Below, one piece after another: positions 55,727 through 64,000 of a DNA stretch of 64,000 nucleotides (positions are counted from its first letter, which is position 1; each line of letters opens with the position of its first letter). This DNA comes from Thamnaconus septentrionalis (Eukaryota > Chordata > Actinopteri > Tetraodontiformes > Monacanthidae). The notes beneath the pieces were generated by a model, which ran no database searches, was not told where the DNA came from, and saw nothing but the letters and a program-made list of their open reading frames with translations. The stretch spans positions 11,763,466-11,827,465 of the forward strand of contig CM020514.1 in the NCBI GenBank assembly GCA_009823395.1, written 5' to 3'. A program made the translations under genes and the position numbers.

Positions 55727-58700
55727 GTAAGGAAGGTCGTTGCTGAGAGCACACACACACACGCACACACACACCTGCTACGGACATGAACCTCAGGAAG
55801 ATCCTGGAGTACATGGAGGGGTTCCTCGTCTCCAAGGTAAGGAAAGTCATTGTTGAACGCGTGTACACACACCTGCTACGGACATGTAGGGGTTCCTCAT
55901 CTCCAAGGTCAGGAAGGTCCCTGTTGAGCGCACACACCCTCATCTTCAAAGGTCATAAGTCAGAGAGAACATCTTCATCCTCTGCAGGCTTCTGATACAA
56001 CAGCAGACAATAAATACATTTTCAAAAGTAGCAGTCTTGTTTTCGTTTTATTTTCTTATCTAGTGAGATTATTCGTCAAACAAACTCCACAAACTGCGTA
56101 TTTGACCATTTGTCTACTGCTGCCCATAAAAAAATCAATTAAGAAATATCAAATAAAAACAATCCATAACAAAAAGACACAAATCGTTTTATGAATAGCA
56201 GTCAATTATATTACAGATCTGGTATAATCAAACAAACATAAACCCCCATAAAACATGAGGACGTGTACCGACTTGATAATCAGATTAGCTCCTCTCCGCG
56301 TTCTCTGATGTCTCTGTGTCTCAGGTGCTTTTCTCCGCCTGCGAGCTGGGCGTGTTCGATGCGTTGCTGAGCGCACAGCGCCCCCTTTCTGCGGAGGAGA
56401 TCGGCCGCGCCACCGGAGCCAGTCTGGACGGAACAGAGCGTCTGCTGGCCGCCTGCACGGGCCTGCAGCTCCTCACCTCGCAGCAGCAGGACGGACAAGG
56501 TCAGCAGCGGCAGCGGCAGCAGCGGCAGCCTGGTGTCCTCCTCGTCTCTGTCTCTGATTATTTCACACTCCGCTCCCTCCTCTTGCTCCCTCCCTGCTAA
56601 CGCACCACCTGTCCCACCACCTGTGTTTGTTGCAGCGCTGTACAGCAACACAGAGCAGGCCAGGCTCTACCTGACCCGCTCCAGCCCACTGTCGCTCTAC
56701 CAGTCCATCCAGTACAGCTCCAGAACCATCTACCTGTGCTGGCACTACCTCACCGACGCCGTCAGGTACCGTGAATCTGAACCGTGAGGTCTGAGGTCCG
56801 CAACAGACGTTTTTGCTGCAAGGTGACAGCAAAAGATAAAATGAAATAAAAATGAAAGGTCGGCAGCCAGACGATGCTGTTCTTTAAAGAAGCGCGTTTG
56901 ATTCCTTCACTGTGAGTTCCACTTTCACTCAAGCTGAATCCATGTTTGTTATTGTAAAAGCCCTAATTACTGATTCCCCAACTGACACAATGTAATCAAT
57001 CAAAAACTAACCATCCACTATTTGGTTTATTCAACCCAATTTTGTTTGCGCTTGGAACTATTAAAAAAAAAAAAAGAAAAGAAAAGAAAAAAAAGATATA
57101 CCTCGTTCCGCCGCTAGATGCCGTAGTTTTGCTCCGTTCCGCACAACCACAACAAACCGACTGCCTGCACGTCCCGAGCAGTCGCAGCAGCCCGGAGCCT
57201 TCGCACAAACTGATTTCATTCTAAATTACCTCGTACACCAACGTTTTGCAGATAGTGTCAAGTCATGAAGAAAGTGCACACTGTTGCAAGTCTTTGTCGG
57301 CTTTTTTTTTCCATTTCTTTTTGTGGTCCGCTCATCACCAAAGCTCTTCTTTTTATTTTTTTTAGCTATGTTATTGTTAGCACTGACGTGTGTCCTTGCT
57401 GATGTTTGTCGCTGGTAGCGGGAGGAGGTGAAAGATGAGGAGGAGGAGGGAGATCTGGAGGCAGGGAGGAAGTAAAGACTCACATTAAAACAAGTGCGTG
57501 ACCATCCCTCTGGTAAACAAGGAGCAGGAGATAAACACGCACAGGGGGGCATCTGAGGCCTCTTTCTACTTCATCCAGTGTTTTTTCTACACAGCTAATC
57601 TGTTTCTATTCATCACACAGAGGCCCCTTAAAAAATGGAGCTCTGCATCTGTGACATTTTATGCTCAAACCTTGGCTTCCTTGAGGAATTAACCACTGGA
57701 TAGTTTTTATTTTCCTCAGCAGCTCTGTTCTTCACTCCATGTTCTCGTCTTAAACTGCAGAAAAGTTTCATGCTGACAGCAGCGCTGCGACTTGATAAAT
57801 CACTTTTGCTCCTTCTCCTTCTTTGTTTACAAACACATTTAGTTCAAGTTATGATATTGTTTTATCCATTACTATGCACAAGTGGCCTTAGTTTTATAAG
57901 AGAACATCTTTAATGACTAAAGGCAGTTGGGGAGCGTAGAGGAAAAACACAAGCAAGTAATAATGATACCACTAACCGACGCCGTGGGAAACAAAGTCGA
58001 TGTTGCCAAATTGAAATCTAAAAAAAAATGCACATAAAGTGATTTTAATTTCACCAGGAGAGACGCAGAGAGCGGCGGGTAGGTTGGTAGGTAGGTAGGT
58101 GCAGGATATGAGCCTCGGGGGCGCTGGGAGCTGGTTAGACTTGCAGCCGGAGGACGTGGAGTCCCGTCACGCTGCTTCTGTTTGAAGAGTCTCTCAGGAA
58201 GGATTTCAGCCTCATTATGATGTGTGAGGGGAGGCTTCCCGCGGCTCTCACACACCCCCGTGCGATTTGCCGCGACTGCTGGCCTAAGAGCGCCGCGTCC
58301 GTCTGCGGGAGCCGCACAGCGTCAAGTTGACAGCCGGAAGGGATGAAAGCATTCTGGTGCATATGTGATTAGAATAAGGAAGTGAAAATATGTATATTTT
58401 TATTCCCAACCTTCAATGAAAACCAGAATTTTGATGTTGATCTTATTGATTCCGCCGAGGGAGTTTGTGTGGCTGAAGCAGATTTCAGGCGGCGAGGCGA
58501 TCGATACCTTAAGCCTCAGATTTGTCTGTGTGCACAAAGCAAATATGATTAACAAATAAATAAATAAAATCGCATCACTGCCATGAGGCATTTGTGGAAT
58601 ATCCATATTTTGTTTTTTTTTGTCTCCTTCCAGAGAGGGTCGAAACCAGTATGAAAAGGCTTTTGGAGTCGAGTCCAAAGACCTGTTCGAGGCTCTCTAC

Positions 58701-61602
58701 AGGTAAGCAGCTGGCTTTGTCTCACAATGACAACACACGCACACAGAGGCACACAAGCACACACATTCCTCATTTACATTCTTCCCCTGTCTCTTCGTCT
58801 TAGGCCTGTCTGTCACTCTCTTCTCTTCTTCTTCCTCCTAAAAAAAGCCCACCCCTGGGATTTATTAGGAGGCAGGGGGTCTGTGATGAGGGGAAGGGTG
58901 TGTATGTGTGTGTGCATGTGTGCGCGAGACATGAGCGGTGATGTGAGGAGGCAGATCCGCCATTGTCCTTGAGGTCTCGTGTGTTTATAGTATCCCGTGC
59001 CCACAGTTTTAACGCTTGGCTGGTCCTGGCGGTCAGCACTTTGCAGAGGTCGTTCACTAAAAAGAAAGTTTCACACGTTGTTTGCTAATAGACTCTGACT
59101 GCTCTGCCCTGAGCCCTGCACTGTAAAAAAAAATACCGCCGGGGCTGTAAAGAGCGAAAACGCAGATTAATGACTTGCCGAAACATCCGCCCACTTATTG
59201 CCCTCAGCGATCGCTGAAGCCTTTGTTGCAGAGATGTCAGCTCGCTGAGGCTGGTTGCCAGGCTTTTGCTGGACGGCCAGGATTTCATCTCCAGCGACTG
59301 GCTCGTCCATCTTGCCAAGCTCCAGTACGACCGGTTTTTAAAGCTGTCGTGCATTCAGGCTGCTCCACGCCTGCTTCAAATGAGTTGTGAGTAAAAGCAG
59401 GATGGCAGCTGCTCTAAAAGCAAGTGGTGATTCAATTCAGGAACCCACAACGAGTGAAGGTGCTGCTGAATGGGTTTGGTTTTGTATGAGTTTATTATTT
59501 ATTTGAAAGGTACAGTGCATATTAATAAACATGTAAATGTAAATAAGCCAGAATTAGCCAAAGGCTGCTTTCCATTTGCAGTCCCAACTGACACTAAGTA
59601 AGTAACAAAGAACACTAAGAAGATACATAAAAACTTACATTTAAAATTAGTGCTGACAGATTTGGTTTCTTTTCAGCCACTTCTTTACATTGACTTTTAA
59701 AGTGTTAAATGTGTTTTTGTCTCTTATTGGAGCTGGAATCTCATTAAAGTTAAAGGACTAGTGTGTAAAATTACGCACAACAAAGTTGAGTAGTTTTAAA
59801 TGGTAGCAGGTAGGATTGACTCTCGCTAAGACACCTTGACAAAAGTTTTTGCGGGCTCTTTGCCAGATGGATCAACAAGAAAAAAGATTTAGAAAATGCC
59901 TCACCTGCCATGCAGTGTAAATAGTATGGATCCAATCGTAAATATGGACATTTTTGACATTCTTTCCCACTTTTTTTGTTCTCAAACATCTCTGTCACTT
60001 TAAAATGAAAAAAATTAAAACATTTTCAATGTGCATATTCCTTATTTGTCCCATAGAGGACAAATAAGGTCTTTGACCTCTAATTTATTGGAAATGCAGA
60101 CACCCAGCAGACACCCAGCAACACTTGTGCTCAGTAGCTTTCAATGCAGAGGAGCAGGTTGTTTGTCCTCTGTGATTTCCCCAGTGGATGCTGCGTGTAA
60201 ATCAGCAGGAGGAAGGAAAAAAACACCCAACGCTGAAGTCACGCAGTAGCGTCTTGGAGCAGTGCGGGGGGATGATTCAGAGCCGGCTGGATGACTCACT
60301 CTCCTGTTTCCTCACAGCCGTTTAACCGGCCACGTACCGTTTCGCAGCTCCGGCGGACACGAGGAAGCGCTGTTGCCAAACGGCGAGGCGGCTGAAGCAG
60401 TTTGCTCCCACAGTCTCTGGGAATTTCTCTGCACGGCCGCGGCGCTCCCAGTGCGCTTTGATGAGCAAGGCTGCGTTTTTTGTTTTTTGTTTTTGTTGGG
60501 AGTGCGAGACGTGGTGACCTTCCCCCCGGATGCTCCTCGCCTCCAGCCCAGTGTCACCTGGGAAATCCTGGCTGATGAGATTTTAGCTATTCATCCGTTA
60601 AGATTCAGAGGAACTTTTAATGTGTGTATATATATGAGACCTTGTACAGTGATGAGTGGTAAAATGATTTTTATTTTTTTAAATCTGGCATCTGAAGAAG
60701 ATGAAAACCTTGAAGCGGTGTATGCGTCGTACAAAATTTGTGGAAGAAAGAAAAAGACTTTTGGATGAATTTATTCTAGGGTCCTAAATTTATATTTTTC
60801 ACATAAAAACAAACACTGTATCTTTTGAGAAAGCAGCAGAATTAACCTCTGGTTATAACAAGAAAAGTGGATTTTGGCCTCGGGAAAAATCCAAAGTTTT
60901 GGTTCAGAAGGGCTTGGTGAGGATCTGGGGTTGGGTTTGTCTTTCACTTGCTATCTATACTGCTTGTGACATCACAAAGGGCTGATTACCACAACCACAA
61001 GGGCTGGCATTGGTCCCAAAATACATGATTGGTAAATATATCATGTTTAAAAGTGAAGCAGTTCCCTCAAGGAACTGGCTCAAATATCATGTTTCACTGC
61101 GGGGGTCACCAGACGCAGAGAGAGACAGAATGTGTCCTTGAAGAAGCTTTGCCTCAACAACAACAACGCAAAGCGTTGCAGTGTTTCATTCTGCTCAGAC
61201 ACTTCACGACTGGGACTCTCGTGGCCGCAGACCGGGCGCGAGACGTCTCAGCGGAGAGCGCGCCGTTCGAACCTCAGCGATGATCGCTGGCGAGACAGAC
61301 GGGTCAACGTCGCCTCGATTGGACTGGAGGCAGGAGGAGAGATGGTGCATCTCCATGCGCTCCATCAGCCACTCGCTGCGCCGCGGACGCTCTCCCATCA
61401 GAGCGTTTCAACCACTTAACCTCAACAATTACCCGGAATTTGAGATGACAGGGCTGCTGTTCGGGCCTCGCAGTCATTCCGTCTTTTGCACGTCGGGGTG
61501 GAAGCTGAGCTTCTCTGTCTCCGCCGCTGCCGCTGCTACCGCTGCTGCCGCCGCTGCTGCCGCCGCCGCCGCTGCCGCCGCCGCCGCTGGCGCTGCTGCC
61601 GC

Positions 61603-61638
<36 letters not shown>

Positions 61639-62085
61639 GCTGACTCACTCGCAAAGTTTCTCTGAAGGTCGTCGTGTCGTCTCCACTTGGCCCGAGACGA
61701 TCACATGGCTGATTGGATGAAAACAATTCTAGTGTTGCAGAACGGGGAGATAGTCAGTGTATGTGTGTGTGTGTGTGTGCGCGAGCAGCCCCGTGGCAGC
61801 AGGGCAGAGTGCTGCTGCGTGATGAGGTGGAGATTCCTCAGAGCAGCAGCCGTCACCACAGGCTCTTCTCCTCCTCTGCTGCAGCCCATCTCTCTCACAC
61901 ACACACTGTGTCGCCACGGGGTGCAACTTTGTAGATGAAGGGAGGCATATAGCCTGTGTGTGTCAGTGTGAGACTTTGTGCGTGTGCGCGCGAGTGTGTT
62001 TGACAGCCTACGGAAAAATGACAAAGAAAGTTTTGCCTCAATAGAGCGAGACTCAAGGAGAGTCTGGATTTTCAGATTGTTTTTT

Positions 62086-62135
<50 letters not shown>

Positions 62136-62259
62136 CGTAGGTCTGACGAGGAGATGGTGAAGTTTATGCAGTTAATGAACTCCATTTGGAACATCTGCGG
62201 TAAAGATGTGGTCACGGCCTTTGATCTCTCCCCCTTTAAGGTCATCTGCGATCTCGGAG
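55637..62259 (+). CDS. asmt: Acetylserotonin O-methyltransferase, first five exons (3'-partial)
   Basis: Exons 55637-55726, 56325-56499, 56636-56765, 58634-58702 and 62141-62259 join in frame to 194 residues plus one base. ASMT transfers a methyl group from S-adenosylmethionine to N-acetylserotonin, the last step of melatonin synthesis in pineal and retina. Visible are the dimerisation domain (VLFSACELGVFDALLSAQRP, LDGTERLLAACTGLQLL) and the linker (IYLCWHYLTDAVREGRNQYE, KAFGVESKDLFEALYR). The sequence also enters the catalytic domain (VTAFDLSPFKVICDLGG, ahead of the SAM-binding Gly motif). It matches ASMT better than the ASMTL C-terminal copy (EGRNQY, DLFEALYR). Catalytic residues are beyond the right edge. 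Adjacency to akap17a fits the human pseudoautosomal order. Teleosts have more than one asmt; I cannot say which this is. Confidence 0.88.
55660..55940 (+). repeat. asmt: Local triplication of asmt exon 1 with its splice donor
   Basis: There are three tandem units. Unit 1 (about 55660-55770) is the 3' part of exon 1. Unit 2 (about 55771-55866) repeats it with its own ATG at 55787, reading MNLRKILEYMEGFLVSK, and a GTAAGG donor. Unit 3 (about 55867-55940) is shortened: its ATG is followed directly by TAG, and its donor is GTCAGG. (CA)n runs separate the units. Unit 2 could serve as an alternative first exon. Confidence 0.85.
56325..56499 (+). CDS. asmt: asmt exon 2 (dimerisation domain)
   Basis: 175 nt, entered in phase 0 after GTCTCAG, one base left over at CAAG|GTCAGC. 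It encodes VLFSACELGVFDALLSAQRP, LSAEEIGRATGASLDGTERL and ends in a Gln run QQQDGQ. Confidence 0.95.
56636..56765 (+). CDS. asmt: asmt exon 3
   Basis: 130 nt, entered after one base (G|CG, Ala), left after AG (Arg), donor GTCAG|GTACCG. It encodes LYSNTEQARLYLTRSSPLSL and YSSRTIYLCWHYLTDAV. Confidence 0.95.
56766..58633 (+). other. asmt: asmt intron 3 (1.9 kb)
   Basis: A run of A- and G-rich sequence at 57061-57096, and otherwise plain AT-rich DNA. No exon or clear transposon. Confidence 0.75.
58634..58702 (+). CDS. asmt: asmt exon 4
   Basis: 69 nt, one base completing Arg, 22 codons, then AG, donor ACAG|GTAAGC. It encodes EGRNQYEKAFGVESKDLFEA LYR in one helix-rich linker. EGRNQY is characteristic of ASMT. 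Confidence 0.95.
59495..59760 (-). mobile_element. Possible non-LTR retrotransposon 3' fragment
   Basis: Read on the minus strand, GGACTGCAAATGGAAAGCAG and TTTGGCTAATTCTGGCTTAT run to a TTTCAAATAAATAATAAACT tail. This resembles a common fish repeat. It has no coding capacity, and the family was not assigned. Confidence 0.4.
60955..61010 (+). repeat. Dispersed palindrome-core repeat, core only
   Basis: GCTTGTGACATCACAAAGGGC, the core module without the AAACAGAGGGCTAA part. Confidence 0.5.
61524..61639. repeat. (CTG/CCG)n mixed trinucleotide tract
   Basis: About 38 triplets of CCG and CTG type, ending in eleven pure CTG units. It is open as a poly-Ala or poly-Ser/Gly frame, but no splice signals support an exon. 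Confidence 0.95.
62089..62134. repeat. asmt: (GT)n microsatellite at asmt splice acceptor
   Basis: About 23 pure GT units ending six bases before the exon 5 boundary (TCGTAG|G). Confidence 0.95.
62141..62259 (+). CDS. asmt: asmt exon 5 (start of catalytic domain)
   Basis: 119 nt, one base completing Arg, 39 codons and one base left over, donor GGAG|GTAAGT. It encodes SDEEMVKFMQLMNSIWNICG and KDVVTAFDLSPFKVICDLGG, leading into the SAM-binding motif. The acceptor tract is GT-repeat rather than pyrimidine-rich. Confidence 0.95.
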
Positions 62260-64000
62260 GTAAGTGACAGCATGCGTGTGTGTGTGTGTACGTGTGTGCG
62301 CGCGCGCATTGAGTCATCGGGTCCAATTTCCATAAGGTCACGGGTTGACAGTCGTTAACATTTAAAACGGTGGGAGTCGTGCTAACTGGGACAGCTGGCT
62401 CAGCCGTGCACGTATTTATGAAGCCGCGTGCGCACGTGCACGCAGGAAGACCAGCGCACGCTGTCAACTGTCACCTTTATTACTCCCTCTGCCCCCCCCC
62501 CCCGAAGTGAACCAGTCGGCCTCCTCAACAAGCAGAAGCCCAAAGTCACTGCAACCTGGAGTTGCTGCCGCACTGACAATGTGCGGTAAAATAACGTTTC
62601 CCTGTATGAGACAATCGTATGAAACAAAGATCGACAGAGAGTAAAAAAATATCCATTGAGCAGCATTTGTGCGAAGGAAAACGCCTCGTTGGTGCCAGGT
62701 GCTGGTGCAGAAGCTGTACCTAATAAAGCGGCCGTATTAGTCAGCAGCACAGCAACAACCAAATAAAGCCTAGCAAAGTTTTTACATTTCTGTAGACTTG
62801 TGCCTATCTGTGTTCTAATTTACAACAAATTGTGAACAAGCATTTTTGTCTAACCCAAACCTCCAGTCTTGTCCATGCACACTGTAATTAGAATCCTAAT
62901 GAAATTATACCCTGAGGCGCTTCTTTCAGTTTTTGCATGGTTCCACTATCCCCGTACTTGACAGAGCGACAAAATTCCTGAAACCCACTTCTGGCTGTTG
63001 GTGTGAGGTGTGTCACCCCGAGACTCCCAGTGGCCCCACAGGCAGAATAACAAGGTGTATAATGAAGCTTCTGTTGCAATTTTCATGTACTGAAACTGAA
63101 TATTTTCAGTGAAAACAAAGTATTCATTCACAAGAACTTCTGAGTCTGAATACATTGAACTGCACCCACGCACGTTAACATTTCTCTGTGGTTTTAATGG
63201 CATTTTTAAAGTGACTATGCAAATGAGCGTCTGGGAGACATCCCCAGAAAGTCCCCAGAGATGTAGTCTAATCTGCCACAATGAAATCTTACCGAAATCC
63301 GATTAATTCATAAACTGCTTATAGTTGGTTTTGTGGCAAATTGTTTGGACAAATAGCAAAGTGCACTGCATCTGAATAAAAGAAGCCCCATCAAAACAAA
63401 AACAAAAAAACAGCATAAGGTCTAAGACGACACTCAGGGTTTCTTGGGAAGGGATCCGAGTCAAAAGGAAGAGGTTATGTGCACGTTGAATATTGTCCTC
63501 ATTTTTTTTTTCAAAGAGACAGTTAGGGCTGCTTGACTCTTGAGAACAAAAATATGTGGAAAAGAATTTCAAAAATGCCAAGAGTTTATATCTCTTATAA
63601 ACAATAGGACGCAAACTTCACACTGCATGTCACACTGGGCGGTTTTTAACACTTTACGGTTGCATCCATATTGCCTTGAATGCGCCTCACTCATTAATCA
63701 GCACAGCAGCAAAAACATATATCCACTCCGACACGTGTCTTCGTGTTTGAGCTGGTGCAGCACCAGAGTCGACCGCAAGGGGGAGCTGTGAAGCCGCCGA
63801 AAGCACGCGTGGTCTTTGGCACGCACGCAGGTGGTGGAGGGTGGGGAGGCACAGCCTTCGGTCCCCACGACTGTCGTTCTGTCTCTCCTCACCCTCGCGA
63901 CTCCCCCAGCAGGAGCTCGCGCGTTTCCGTTGGTGTGCGCGTGGACAGCAGGACGCGGGGTGACTGCATGCAATGGTTTTTTATTTTTTATTTTATTTTT
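62260..64000 (+). other. asmt: asmt intron 5 (partial, runs off the window)
   Basis: I found no further asmt exon. GT and GC alternation follows the donor, with a C10 run at about 62494-62503 and otherwise unremarkable sequence. The remaining catalytic exons must lie to the right. Confidence 0.65.

Larger units (their letters stand above)
58703..62140 (+). other. asmt: asmt intron 4 (3.4 kb)
   Basis: No exon is supported. It contains a probable LINE tail at about 59495-59760, a palindrome-core repeat at about 60955-61010, a (CTG/CCG)n tract at 61524-61639, short GT runs near 61760, and a (GT)23 tract at 62089-62134 that abuts the acceptor. Confidence 0.75.

Noticed and set aside
60373..60768. 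A 131-codon open frame in asmt intron 4
   Set aside because: Its translation matches nothing I know in ASMT and it would not join in phase with exons 4 and 5.
61181..61726. Open frames with long Ala, Ser or Gly runs on both strands
   Set aside because: Produced by the (CTG/CCG)n tract in an asmt intron; no donor or acceptor joins them to asmt in frame.
63820..63860. Possible next asmt exon after an ACGCAG at the right side of the window
   Set aside because: Translation in the required phase gives a Gly/Trp run, not the expected SAM-binding motif.

Overview
This window looks like a vertebrate nuclear chromosome, most likely a teleost (probably percomorph) fish. The evidence is multi-exon genes with GT-AG introns, many (CA)n, (GT)n and (CT)n microsatellites, a Rex3-type fish retrotransposon, and many small hAT-like and Tc1-like non-autonomous transposons. 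I see no bacterial, phage or organellar genes, no tRNA or rRNA genes and no CRISPR array.

Five protein-coding genes can be built exon by exon, and every splice junction I joined keeps the reading frame. (1) 1-29.3 kb, plus strand: the 3' part of sh3rf3 (POSH2 scaffold / E3 ligase). It has seven coding exons carrying the third and fourth SH3 domains; the RING and first two SH3 domains lie upstream of the window. (2) 38.2-32.8 kb, minus strand: a complete nine-exon septin10. (3) 39.2-45.2 kb, plus strand: a complete four-exon sowahc (SOWAH winged-helix plus ankyrin repeats), divergent from septin10 across about 1 kb of partly GC-rich DNA. (4) 48.5-54.7 kb, plus strand: a six-exon akap17a (splicing factor and PKA anchor). 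Its last exon carries an apparent frameshift just before the RS domain. (5) 55.6 kb to the right edge, plus strand: the first five exons of asmt (melatonin synthesis); the catalytic half lies beyond the window.

The genes do not form one pathway; they are two conserved blocks side by side. sh3rf3-septin10-sowahc matches the human 2q13 order, and akap17a-asmt matches the human X/Y pseudoautosomal order. The join between the blocks is at about 45.2-48.5 kb.

The main oddities are: the akap17a frameshift; a local triplication of asmt exon 1; splice acceptors in asmt and septin10 that abut long (GT)n tracts; a truncated Rex3 copy with target-site duplication inside akap17a, apparently nested in an older repeat; a hAT-like element with a perfect 8-bp target duplication in sowahc; and a dispersed repeat family built round a TTGTGACATCACAA palindrome. 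I found no convincing undescribed multi-gene system. The findings are gene-structure and repeat observations.
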